Origin: Sulfurimonadaceae bacterium
GTDB taxonomy: Bacteria; Campylobacterota; Campylobacteria; Campylobacterales; Sulfurimonadaceae
Length of the DNA stretch: 64,000 nt
Assembly: GCA_028683835.1 (NCBI GenBank)
Contig: JAQUHB010000006.1
Coordinates: forward strand, 38,101-102,100
Reading direction: 5' to 3'
The position numbers and the translations under genes were made by a program. A model generated the notes under the pieces. The model saw only the letters and a program-made list of their open reading frames with translations. It had not been told where the DNA came from and searched no databases. How positions within the stretch are numbered: the stretch's first letter is position 1; each line of letters starts with the position of its first letter. Shown piece after piece: positions 19,167 to 27,200 of the stretch.

Positions 19167-19577
19167 TTATACAATTAAAAAAGAGGTAACATTATCAATA
19201 CACTGGTCATATCGATCTCTATCTTCAATCATTTCAAAATTATATGTAAGCATAGAATAGATGGAATAATCAACTTTTTTCTCATACAGATCTTCCATAA
19301 GAGCAATAAGTATCTGCGGCTGGATATGGTGGCTGAGATTTGAGCTGTTTTTTAAAAGAGAACAAGCAAGGGCATAATGATTTTCTCCATCATAACAAGC
19401 ATCCACAAAAATGATCTCATCGGCGTCTAAAACCTCTAAAATAAGCTCAGGAGTGAGACAAAACACACTGATAAGTTTGATATCTTTATGAGCAAAGGAT
19501 TGGAGTTTTTTGATAACTTCTAGCCCAAAGCCATCTTCTCCCCGAAGCTCATTTCCATAACCGATGATGATTTTCAA
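19167..19577 (-). CDS. hoxW: Hydrogenase maturation protease (HoxW-like)
   Basis: This small 136-residue protease of the HycI/HoxW family begins with IIGYGNELRGEDGFGLEVIKKL, in which the E and D of the RGEDGFG motif are expected nickel contacts. A second family motif is DEIIFVDACYDGE. It follows hoxH by a few bases and is the last gene of the hox cluster. Its likely substrate is HoxH, which carries a 25-residue extension after its last metal ligand. It differs clearly from the HydD protease, consistent with one protease per large subunit. Confidence 0.88.
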   Translation of the reverse strand: MKIIIGYGNELRGEDGFGLEVIKKLQSFAHKDIKLISVFCLTPELILEVLDADEIIFVDACYDGENHYALACSLLKNSSNLSHHIQPQILIALMEDLYEKKVDYSIYSMLTYNFEMIEDRDRYDQCIDNVTSFLIV

Positions 19578-19580
19578 AGA

Positions 19581-21005
19581 TCAATTTCTTTTTAATATTT
19601 TTATGATTTTTTTATGATGGTCACGAAGTTCTATTTGTGAAGAGACGATTCCAAGAGCATGGGTTGAACAGCTCAAACATGGATCAAAACAGCGTATGAC
19701 GGCTTCAACTCGGTTGAGTGCTCCATCTGTGATATCTTCGGGGTCTATAAAGGCTTTTGCCACTTGTTTCACTCCCGCGTTCATCGCAAGATTATTGTTC
19801 CCTGTGGCGATGATGAGATTTACTTTTTCTATGATGCCGTTATGATCCACTTCATAGTCATGAAAAAGCGTCCCGCGCGGTGCTTCAGAACATCCCACTC
19901 CTCTTTTGTTGTTTATCTTTCCTCTTGCAAAAATATTATCACTCAAACTCTCTTCATCTCGCAAAAGTTGTTCTATTTTTTCAAGTCCATAGATAATCTC
20001 AATGATCCTCGCATAGTGATAATAAAAGGAGTTTTGTACAGGTTTGCCCTGCCCGAGAGCTTTAAAGTTCTGAAGCTCCTCATCCGCAAGCGGAGTACCG
20101 CATTTTGTAGCGATATTGAGTCTTGCAAGCGCTCCGACTCTATACATCCCTTGTGGATATCCAAGAGGTTTATAATAGGGTGATTTGAGGTAGCTGTCAT
20201 CTTCTACGGCTTCGCCTATGAACTCTTTATAGTTTTGAGGATCGATGGCTTCGTTTAAAATATTGCCCTCACTGTCGATAAAACGAAGCACTCCATCATA
20301 ATGCTCCAAACTTCCATCTTCGCCTACAAGCGCCATAAAAAGTGATGGAAAGCTGGCAAAACTTTCTATCTCTTTTTGAAATTTATGGAGATTTTCTTTA
20401 AAATATTTGAGTGTATTTTGCGCGATTTGCATTGCTTTTGGAATCTCTTGAAGAAGTTTTTCTTTGACTTCAATTTCAAGAATATTGCTCACTCCTCCGG
20501 GAATTATACCCGTGGGATGGATTCTTTTACCCGCAAGTGCTTCTATGATCTTTTGTCCAAAGGCTCTAAGTTCTATCCCATCTTTTGCCATCTGCGGATG
20601 GGTCTGCATCAGTTTAAAGATATTTCTATCCTCTTTTGGTGCATCAAATCCATACACAAAATCGGGACTGCTGAGATGATAAAAGTTAAGTGTATGTGAT
20701 TGGATAATCTGTGCGAGATTGACTATTTTTCTGATGTTGATGGCCGCTTGCGGCGGTGTGACACAAAGAAGTGTGTCACATGCCTTTGAAGAAGAGATGA
20801 CATGGCTGACTGGACAGATACCGCAGGTTCGAGCCGTAAGAGCGGGCATATCGGTGTAAATCTTTCCTTCACAGAACTTCTCAAACCCTCGATATTGTGT
20901 TACATGCAAGCGTGCATCTTCTACTGTTCCATCTTCATTTAGATCTATCGTTATCTTTGCATGACCCTCTATGCGAGTCACAGGATCGATGGTGATTGTT
21001 TTCAT
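19581..21005 (-). CDS. hoxH: NAD-linked NiFe hydrogenase large subunit HoxH (group 3d)
   Basis: This 474-residue catalytic subunit of the bidirectional NAD-linked hydrogenase opens with ITIDPVTRIEGHAKITID. L1 is RTCGIC (C61, C64) and L2 is CFDPCLSCSTH (C443, C446, H449), followed by a 25-residue removable tail. The start overlaps the hoxY stop as ATGA. In the complex, HoxYH exchanges electrons between hydrogen and the HoxEFU diaphorase, linking hydrogen to cytosolic NAD(H). That can supply reductant for carbon fixation. Confidence 0.94.
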   Translation of the reverse strand: MKTITIDPVTRIEGHAKITIDLNEDGTVEDARLHVTQYRGFEKFCEGKIYTDMPALTARTCGICPVSHVISSSKACDTLLCVTPPQAAINIRKIVNLAQIIQSHTLNFYHLSSPDFVYGFDAPKEDRNIFKLMQTHPQMAKDGIELRAFGQKIIEALAGKRIHPTGIIPGGVSNILEIEVKEKLLQEIPKAMQIAQNTLKYFKENLHKFQKEIESFASFPSLFMALVGEDGSLEHYDGVLRFIDSEGNILNEAIDPQNYKEFIGEAVEDDSYLKSPYYKPLGYPQGMYRVGALARLNIATKCGTPLADEELQNFKALGQGKPVQNSFYYHYARIIEIIYGLEKIEQLLRDEESLSDNIFARGKINNKRGVGCSEAPRGTLFHDYEVDHNGIIEKVNLIIATGNNNLAMNAGVKQVAKAFIDPEDITDGALNRVEAVIRCFDPCLSCSTHALGIVSSQIELRDHHKKIIKILKRN

Positions 21006-21541
21006 TTTCCAAACCTTGTATATTTACTAATATCAATAATTGTACCATTGATAAGAGCGTGTATCATCTCATAGATCGCATCGGCAGGCGTCGGACATCC
21101 GGGAAGAAAATAATCCACTTTGACAGCTTCATGCAAAGGGATTACCCTGTCTAAAAGTTTTGGAACGACAGTGGAAGGATATCTGTTGTCTTTATTGATA
21201 TCTGAGAGTTCAAAATAGCCTCTTTGAAGCACTGCTTCACTTTTGTAAAGATTTTTCATCGCAGAGATATTGCCCGTGATTGCACAGTCCCCAAGAGCTA
21301 AAATAAGTTTGGAATTTGCACGTATTTTTTTGATGATCTCTAAATCATGATCACTGCTAAGAGCGCCTTCAACGATGGTGAGATCTACATTCTCCGGAAA
21401 CTCTTTAGTGTCAACATAAGGGCTGTAAAGCACGTCAAAATAGGGAGCGAGTTCTATGAGTCTTTCATCCATATCCAAAAAAGACATATGACATCCGGAA
21501 CATCCATCGAGCCAAATAGTCGCTAAACGTATCTTATTCAT
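21002..21541 (-). CDS. hoxY: NAD-linked hydrogenase small subunit HoxY
   Basis: This 179-residue small subunit carries a single proximal iron-sulfur cluster, as is usual for HoxY. Ligands are visible in WLDGCSGCHMSFLDMD, GDCAITGN and PGCPTPADAIYEMI. It is much shorter than HydA because it lacks the medial and distal cluster domain. It overlaps hoxU by 8 bases and hoxH by 4, so the three are translated in concert. No export signal. Confidence 0.93.
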   Translation of the reverse strand: MNKIRLATIWLDGCSGCHMSFLDMDERLIELAPYFDVLYSPYVDTKEFPENVDLTIVEGALSSDHDLEIIKKIRANSKLILALGDCAITGNISAMKNLYKSEAVLQRGYFELSDINKDNRYPSTVVPKLLDRVIPLHEAVKVDYFLPGCPTPADAIYEMIHALINGTIIDISKYTRFGK

Positions 21542-22256
21542 TTTCAGCCCTATTTTTTAGTAGATTGCGGATAATCTCTCTTTTTGTAGTCACATCCTCT
21601 TTTGTGATCTCTTTTTCATAAAGGGCTCCCGTCGGGCAGACATAGACGCATTTACCGCAACTCGTACAGCTTTGTGAATCGATCCAAGGTTCATCCATAT
21701 CGTGAATAATCATAGAATTGATTCCACGCCCACCTATGTTGATGGCATTGGCACCTTCGATTTCATTACAAACTCTCACGCATCTCGAACATAAGATACA
21801 TCTATTTGGGTCATGAACAAAGTTTTTATGTGAGGCATCAATAGCAAATCTTGAGTCAATATAAGGTACTAAAGAGTGGTCAAGCTGTAGTTCAACCGAT
21901 TTGTCTTGAAGTTCACAGTCTCCATTTGCCTCACAGACGCTACATGTATGACTGCGTTCAGAAAAGATCATAGAAAGGATCATCTTTCTGTGCGAATCAA
22001 TTTTTTCAGAGGTTGTAAAGACTTCCATATCCTCTTTAATCTTAGAAGTACAAGCTGGGACAAGCTCGCGAGCTCCTTTGACTTCTACTAAACATAGTCT
22101 GCAAGATCCAACACAACTAAGCCCCTCAAGATAGCAGAGTGTAGGAATAAAAATATCATGTTCTTTTGCAACTTCCAAAAGAGTTTGATCTGACCTCCCT
22201 GTTACCGTGATATCATTGATTTTAAAGCTTTTAACACGTACTTTTTGCTTAATCAT
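21534..22256 (-). CDS. hoxU: Diaphorase subunit HoxU (NuoG-like)
   Basis: This iron-sulfur subunit relays electrons between HoxF and HoxY. I choose the ATG at 22256 (240 residues), which has GAAGGGA eight bases upstream and overlaps hoxF by 8 bases; an in-frame start ten codons earlier is less likely. Motifs include the [2Fe-2S] ferredoxin ligands in CYLEGLSCVGSCRLCLVEV, then HTCSVCEANGDCELQ. Two 4Fe-4S sets follow, CILCSRCVRVCNEIEG and CTSCGKCVYVCPTGAL. Confidence 0.93.
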   Translation of the reverse strand: MIKQKVRVKSFKINDITVTGRSDQTLLEVAKEHDIFIPTLCYLEGLSCVGSCRLCLVEVKGARELVPACTSKIKEDMEVFTTSEKIDSHRKMILSMIFSERSHTCSVCEANGDCELQDKSVELQLDHSLVPYIDSRFAIDASHKNFVHDPNRCILCSRCVRVCNEIEGANAINIGGRGINSMIIHDMDEPWIDSQSCTSCGKCVYVCPTGALYEKEITKEDVTTKREIIRNLLKNRAENE

Positions 22257-23868
22257 TTTTAATCCCTTCGAGATACTCTGACTCAAAATAGCGTATAGTG
22301 CTCAATACCGGATTTGGAGCAGTTTGTCCAAGTCCGCAGAGGCTTGTCCCTTTGACAACTTTTGAAAGTTCTTTGAGTAGCTCAAAATTTGCTTGTGTTG
22401 CCTCTTTTGCGATATATTTTTCAAGTAAAAGGGTGAGCTGTGTTGTTCCAACTCTGCATGGAACACATTTACCGCATGATGCACTTTTACAAAAATCCAT
22501 AAAAAAGTGCGCTAGCTCTACCATATTGGAACTCTCATCAATGACAATCATTCCACCGCTTCCCATAATGGTTCCAACACTTTTGAGTGAATCATAATCG
22601 ATAGAGAGATCTAGAAATTGTGTAGGAATACATCCACCGCTTGGACCTCCTGTTTGGATTGCTTTGAGAGCTTTCCCATCGCTGACACCGCCTCCAATCT
22701 CAAAGATAAGTTCTCGCAAGGTTATACCCATAGGAACCTCGACTAAACCGGTATTTTTAATATGTCCGGTAAGTGCGAAGATCTTTGTTCCTGTGGACGT
22801 TGGCGTACCGATGTTTTTAAACCACTCTCCGCCATTTTTTAGAATTGAGGGAATATTTGCCAAAGTTTCTACATTGTTGAGTACGGTCGGTTCACCCCAA
22901 AGACCATAGTCGCTTAGATGAGGCGGTTTTTGTCTTGGATTGCCTCGATTTCCTTCGATAGATGCTATAAGCGCCGTAGCTTCTCCACACACGAATGCTC
23001 CGCCTCCAAGACGCACTTCTATATCAAAATCAAATCCGCTATGAGCGATCTGATTTCCTAGTATTCCAAGTTTTCTTGCTTGTTTGATGGCACGATTTAT
23101 TTTCTCAACTGCGATAGGATACTCTGCGCGTACATATATGTATCCTTTTGTCGCTTCGCAGGCGAATCCGGCGATAATCATCCCCTCTAAAACCTTATGT
23201 GGATCAGCTTCCATAAGCGCTCTATCCATAAATGCACCGGGATCTCCCTCATCACCGTTGCAGACGATATATTTTTGGTCACTTTGAACTTTATAAACAC
23301 TTTCCCATTTTTGACCTGTTGGAAATCCGCCGCCGCCTCTGCCACGAAGACCGCTTATTTTGACCTCATTTATGACATCGACTGGCATCATCTCATGCAG
23401 GACATGAAAAAGAGTCGCGTATCCGCCATGAGCGATGTAATCTTCAATATCATTTGGATCTATGATACCGGCGTTTTCTAGGACAATTTTTGTTTGTTTT
23501 GTAAAAAATAGTTGGTTTGTGTCACAAACTTTTAAAGAGTAAGACTTTTGCTCTTCGATGGATGCCACGAGTGCATCCACATCGTCAAGTATAATCTCTT
23601 CATAGAGTGTGTTTTCTTTTGTAGAATTTTTATAGTGTGAAACTAGAGTCCCATTGGCGCAAAGACCGCTGCAGCCAACGCCTTTAACTCTACATCTGTT
23701 TTGTAAGCCTTTATTTTCTATGGCAGTTTTGAGATTTTTTTCAATCTCATCTGCTCCTCGTGATACACAGCTGCTGCCAATACAGACTCTCAGCTCTTCT
23801 ACAATACTTGCTTCATCACATCGCTTACAATTTGCCAGTTCCTCTAGCTCTAAAAGTGAGGTTATCAT
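22249..23868 (-). CDS. hoxF: Diaphorase subunit HoxF (NADH-binding, NuoF-like)
   Basis: This 539-residue flavoprotein binds NAD(H) and FMN. The N-terminal region is a thioredoxin-like [2Fe-2S] domain (CIGSSCVSRGADE and GVGCSGLCANGTLV). The 51-kDa-type domain follows with FMN motif GLRGRGGGGFPTGQKW, the NADH region GEATALIASIEGNRGNPRQK, and a 4Fe-4S motif SCGKCVPCRVGT near the C terminus. ATGA overlaps with hoxE upstream and a short overlap with hoxU downstream mark a tightly coupled operon. The absence of other nuo genes here argues for Hox rather than complex I. Confidence 0.94.
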   Translation of the reverse strand: MITSLLELEELANCKRCDEASIVEELRVCIGSSCVSRGADEIEKNLKTAIENKGLQNRCRVKGVGCSGLCANGTLVSHYKNSTKENTLYEEIILDDVDALVASIEEQKSYSLKVCDTNQLFFTKQTKIVLENAGIIDPNDIEDYIAHGGYATLFHVLHEMMPVDVINEVKISGLRGRGGGGFPTGQKWESVYKVQSDQKYIVCNGDEGDPGAFMDRALMEADPHKVLEGMIIAGFACEATKGYIYVRAEYPIAVEKINRAIKQARKLGILGNQIAHSGFDFDIEVRLGGGAFVCGEATALIASIEGNRGNPRQKPPHLSDYGLWGEPTVLNNVETLANIPSILKNGGEWFKNIGTPTSTGTKIFALTGHIKNTGLVEVPMGITLRELIFEIGGGVSDGKALKAIQTGGPSGGCIPTQFLDLSIDYDSLKSVGTIMGSGGMIVIDESSNMVELAHFFMDFCKSASCGKCVPCRVGTTQLTLLLEKYIAKEATQANFELLKELSKVVKGTSLCGLGQTAPNPVLSTIRYFESEYLEGIKND

Positions 23869-24338
23869 GAGAGTATCTCCTCTATTTTTTCTAGGGTCTC
23901 ATCAATAGTAAGTTTGCCATATGTCTTATTATCACAAATCATGACCGGCGCGATTGAGCAGGAACCTACACATCTAGCACTCAAAAGTGAGAGAAGATTA
24001 TCGTTTGTTGTCTGGGTGACTTTGATGGCAAATCTAGTTTCAAGTGCCGCAAGAATCTCTTTTGCACCTTTAATATAACAAGCAGTCCCAAGACAAACGA
24101 CTAAAGTATGCTTACCTTGAGGTTTGAGAGTAAAACGGTGATAAAAAGTTGCCACGCCGTAAACTTTAGAGTAAGGCGCCTTGAGACGTTTTGCTATAAA
24201 TTTGAGGGCATCTCTATCAAGGTAGCCAAAAGTTTCTTGTGCTATATGTAAGACCTCAAGAAGCGCACTTTTTTCATAACCAAGCTTTCTCATAGCCTGA
24301 TCTATTATCTTATATCTGCTATCCACTATATCAGCCAT
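23865..24338 (-). CDS. hoxE: Diaphorase subunit HoxE (NuoE-like)
   Basis: This 157-residue thioredoxin-like [2Fe-2S] protein is the first gene of hoxEFUYH-hoxW. Ligands are in VCLGTACYIKGA and SARCVGSCSIAPVM. The upstream helices (ALLEVLHIAQETFGYLD) match NuoE/HoxE. ATG at 24338 has TTGGAG at good spacing. The stretch from here to the rnpB end (24339-24517) presumably holds the hox promoter; I see no palindrome there like those of the two TetR sites. Confidence 0.92.
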   Translation of the reverse strand: MADIVDSRYKIIDQAMRKLGYEKSALLEVLHIAQETFGYLDRDALKFIAKRLKAPYSKVYGVATFYHRFTLKPQGKHTLVVCLGTACYIKGAKEILAALETRFAIKVTQTTNDNLLSLLSARCVGSCSIAPVMICDNKTYGKLTIDETLEKIEEILS

Positions 24339-24517
24339 TGCAGTTCTCCAATAAATTTAGAGTTGTATTCCATCATAATACAAGATTTTTCTTACAAGAT
24401 AGACACATTTAATTAGAGATTATATATAAACTTAGAAAAAAATTGTTCCATTCCCTATAATATAGTCATTTATGAGACTAAAAAAAGGAATAAAGGGAGT
24501 TGAATCATTTGAAGATG

Positions 24518-24951
24518 ATAGGTACAACGGTAAGCTGGGTTTTGTTATAGTGATATTAATCTACTTTGATTTTTACAAATCAACTCTAGCGAAACAGTAG
24601 CATTGTAAGACGCTAACCATCTGTTTCTTGCTACCAGGTTGGGTTTACAAGCTACTTATATTACTATAAATACTGGTGGTCTCTTACACCGCCGTTTCAC
24701 CCTTACCACTTATTTAAACGCATAAAGAGACAAAGTCCCTTTATTGCTACGCTAGCCGCTGTGGCACTGAAGTACAAAAAAGCTTCCGCTTTTTCACAAT
24801 TCAGTGTACAGAGCAATCAGCATAAATGGCGGTCTATTCTCTGTTGCACTTTCCCTCGCATTACTGCGGCCATTCGTTAAATGGAACCCTGTCTTACGGT
24901 AGCCCAGACTTTCCTCTTGAAATAGATCAAGCATCAACTCATTGTACCTAT
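24518..24951 (-). ncRNA. rnpB: RNase P RNA (rnpB)
   Basis: The minus strand carries the classical bacterial RNase P RNA blocks. Near the 5' end it reads GAGGAAAGTCTGGGCTACC, then GCGAGGGAAAGTGCAACAGA followed by GAATAGACCGCC. Further on come GGTAAGGGTGAAACGGCGGT and CACCAG. The ends were set by helix P1: 24942-24951 and 24518-24527 are exactly complementary over 10 bp. Length is about 434 nt. It is the catalytic RNA for 5' maturation of tRNAs. No strong GC-rich terminator hairpin follows; a T-run lies about 30 bases downstream. Confidence 0.95.
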
Positions 24952-24997
24952 GAAATAATAACTAAAAAAGGATAAGTATAATATTTCATGAAGATAT

Positions 24998-25074
24998 GAA
25001 CAAGTGTTCTTTTTTTACATAAGAATATATTAACACTTGTTCATATATAATTTTAGAACAAAGAACATTTGTTC
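24998..25074 (+). promoter_or_regulatory. Three operator-like repeats upstream of tetR
   Basis: The consensus GAACANNTGTTC occurs exactly at 24998-25009 (GAACAAGTGTTC) and 25063-25074 (GAACATTTGTTC). A near match, TAACACTTGTTC, is at 25031-25042. The centres are about 32 bp apart, close to three helix turns, so the sites lie on the same face of the DNA. They end 27 bases before the TetR start codon and probably mediate autoregulation. The first lies about 50 bp upstream of the rnpB 5' end. Confidence 0.7.
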
Positions 25075-25101
25075 ATATAACTGACTTGTAAGGAGGCTTC
25101 A

Positions 25102-25725
25102 ATGCCAGAAAATAGGGATTCAAATCAAATATTATCTACAAAAGAGAAGATTATGAATGCTTCTATGAAACTATTTTCAGAGCTTGGATATAAAAATGCA
25201 TCTGTGAGAAAAATAGCCGTAGCTGTTGGTATTAGAGAAAGTGCTTTATATAATCATTTTAAAAATAAAGAGGATATTTTTCTTTGTGTAGCATCGGAGA
25301 TATTTAATTCACCTTTTAATAATGATGATAGCCCTGCTCTGACTTCTACTCAGCTCAGTAATCCAAAATCATATTTACAAAAATTTGTAACAGAATATAA
25401 ATTAGTTACTTTTGATAAAACACAAGAAAGTTTGTTTAGAATATTAATGATAGAGCTTTTACAAAATAAAGCATTAAGGGAAGGATTTTTGAATGAGTTT
25501 CATAATAAAAATATTAAGGTACTCTCTGGCATATTCTTCACACTCATGCAAAATGGAGTTGTTCGATCTTCCGATCCAATTTTAATGGCACATGAATTTA
25601 TTGCCCCACTCTTTTACTTACGTTTACATGTAACTTTACTTCGAATAGATAATCTTTCGACATCGAATCTTTCAAGTCAATTTGAAAAGCATGTGGATTT
25701 TTTTTGGGAGAGCATAAAAGTATAA
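25102..25725 (+). CDS. TetR/AcrR family transcriptional regulator
   Basis: This 207-residue TetR protein has the recognition region ASVRKIAVAVGIRESALYNH followed by FKNKEDIF. The ATG at 25102 is preceded by a strong AAGGAGG. Three spaced GAACANNTGTTC-like sites precede it, indicating autoregulation. No other plus-strand gene follows, so its targets besides itself are not visible. It stands between rnpB and the reductive TCA operon and converges on the latter. Family is secure; ligand and regulon are unknown. Confidence 0.92.
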   Translation: MPENRDSNQILSTKEKIMNASMKLFSELGYKNASVRKIAVAVGIRESALYNHFKNKEDIFLCVASEIFNSPFNNDDSPALTSTQLSNPKSYLQKFVTEYKLVTFDKTQESLFRILMIELLQNKALREGFLNEFHNKNIKVLSGIFFTLMQNGVVRSSDPILMAHEFIAPLFYLRLHVTLLRIDNLSTSNLSSQFEKHVDFFWESIKV

Positions 25726-25727
25726 AA

Positions 25728-25755
25728 AAAGTAGTTCCTACGTAGGAACTACTTT
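25728..25755 (-). terminator. Intrinsic terminator of the reductive TCA operon
   Basis: A perfect 28-bp palindrome with arms AAAGTAGTTCCTA and TAGGAACTACTTT is followed on the minus strand by TTTTATA, a good rho-independent terminator. It sits between oorC and the convergent tetR and may act in both directions. Confidence 0.88.
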
Positions 25756-25774
25756 GAAGATTAAATGAGTAATA

Positions 25775-26332
25775 TTATTTAGCCATTGCTTCGTTAGCGT
25801 ATTTTTCACCAAGTTCATATGCTTTTAAATTTGCAGCATGAACTTTTGCAGGTACTTTTGAAAGCATAGTATCTACAAGAATCGTTTTATCAATAGCATG
25901 TTGCATAGTATTTGCAATTGCAAGAGCAACAACAGATTGAGTAATAACATTACCAACCTCTTCTTTTGCTATTGTAATAATTGGAATCTCATAGATCTTC
26001 CATGTTTTTCTATCTTGCTCTGATGGATGAACAAGGTTAGGATCAACAACGATCGTTCCACCCGGAGTAACACCACTTTTAAATGAGTTATAGCTCACTT
26101 GTGCAACAGAAAGCATGAAATCAATTTCACCCTCATTTGCATAAGGATAAAAAATCTCTTCATCATCAAGAGTGATATCAACAACAGTTGGTCCACCACG
26201 AACTTGTGATGTATATGTTGCAGTTTTTAAACCTTCTCCGCCAGCTTTAATTTTTGCTGCTGCAAAAATCTCCCCAGCAAGAAGAACACCTTGTCCACCA
26301 ACACCTGTAAATCTCATTAAGTTTCTAGCCAT
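25775..26332 (-). CDS. oorC: 2-oxoglutarate:ferredoxin oxidoreductase gamma subunit OorC
   Basis: This 185-residue gamma subunit of the four-subunit 2-oxoglutarate synthase has the characteristic opening LMRFTGVGGQGVLLAGEIFA and the TYTSQVRGGPTVVDITLDDE motif. The complex carboxylates succinyl-CoA with reduced ferredoxin in the reductive TCA cycle. It is the last gene of the operon, 9 bases after oorB and ahead of a strong terminator. Confidence 0.94.
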   Translation of the reverse strand: MARNLMRFTGVGGQGVLLAGEIFAAAKIKAGGEGLKTATYTSQVRGGPTVVDITLDDEEIFYPYANEGEIDFMLSVAQVSYNSFKSGVTPGGTIVVDPNLVHPSEQDRKTWKIYEIPIITIAKEEVGNVITQSVVALAIANTMQHAIDKTILVDTMLSKVPAKVHAANLKAYELGEKYANEAMAK

Positions 26333-26341
26333 TGTGTCTCC

Positions 26342-27199
26342 TTATATCTTTTTAGCGAAATCGTCTTGGGTAATCGTTTTACGTTTACCTTGATGGAAAT
26401 CGATAACATCTTGGTACATATCACAATACTCACGAACTATTTTGTCTTCTTTTAAGATACCTGTAGGAAAAATGTTCAACTTTTCTTCTTCAGGAAGTGC
26501 TTCCCACTTTTTCAGTGGAGTAGTAATGCTGTCGATCCATCCCAAGTTTTCCATAGCTGATGCCATTTTGTTCTTACGACCAAGGTTGATATGACAGTTA
26601 GACATAATATCCAAGAAAGCAAAACCTCTATGTTCAATCGCCTTAACGAAAACTTTTTCAAGTTTCTTAGGATCAAGCATCGTCTCACGTGCTACAAATG
26701 AAGCTCCTGCAGCGATTGCTAAATCTGTTGCGTTAAAAGTTGGATCTATATTTCCAGATTTTTGAGAAACAGTCCACATCCCTTGTGGTGTTGTAGGACT
26801 TGTCTGAGAATTTGTAAGACCGTAAATAAAGTTATTGATAATAATCATAGTAATATCAATATTTCTTCTGCAGCCATGGATTGTATGATTACCACCAATT
26901 GCTAAAGCATCGCCATCACCTGCAACACAAATAACATATTTATCTGGATTCATGAGTTTAATACCCGTAGCAAACGCAACTGTTCTACCATGTGTTGTGT
27001 GAACTGTATTGAAATCTACATAAGAAGAGAATCTTCCAGAACATCCAATACCAGAAACAACACAGACGTCATCTGGATTGATGTTAAGTTTATCAATAGC
27101 TCTTACGAAAGCTTTTAAAATAACACCATCACCACACCCCCAACACCAAAGTGTTGGCATTTTTTCAAGTCTTAAATACTTATCATAATTAAATGCCAT
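26342..27199 (-). CDS. oorB: 2-oxoglutarate:ferredoxin oxidoreductase beta subunit OorB
   Basis: This 285-residue thiamine-diphosphate-binding subunit has WCWGCGDGVILKAFVRAI, SGIGCSGRFSSYVDFNTVHT and the TPP/metal motif GDGDALAIGGNHTIHGCRRN followed by a NNFIYGLTNSQTSPTTP stretch. The cysteines near the N terminus hold an iron-sulfur cluster in this family. It lies between oorA and oorC with short gaps. Confidence 0.95.
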   Translation of the reverse strand: MAFNYDKYLRLEKMPTLWCWGCGDGVILKAFVRAIDKLNINPDDVCVVSGIGCSGRFSSYVDFNTVHTTHGRTVAFATGIKLMNPDKYVICVAGDGDALAIGGNHTIHGCRRNIDITMIIINNFIYGLTNSQTSPTTPQGMWTVSQKSGNIDPTFNATDLAIAAGASFVARETMLDPKKLEKVFVKAIEHRGFAFLDIMSNCHINLGRKNKMASAMENLGWIDSITTPLKKWEALPEEEKLNIFPTGILKEDKIVREYCDMYQDVIDFHQGKRKTITQDDFAKKI

Positions 27200-27200
27200 C

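Noticed and set aside
19764..20183. A 139-codon open frame on the plus strand inside hoxH
   Set aside because: It is antisense to a well-conserved hydrogenase gene, has no recognisable domain, and is a by-product of codon usage in hoxH.
22249..24338. hoxE, hoxF and hoxU as part of respiratory complex I (nuoEFG)
   Set aside because: They are fused into one overlapping operon with hoxY, hoxH and a hydrogenase protease, HoxU is short (240 residues) compared with NuoG, and no other nuo genes are present.
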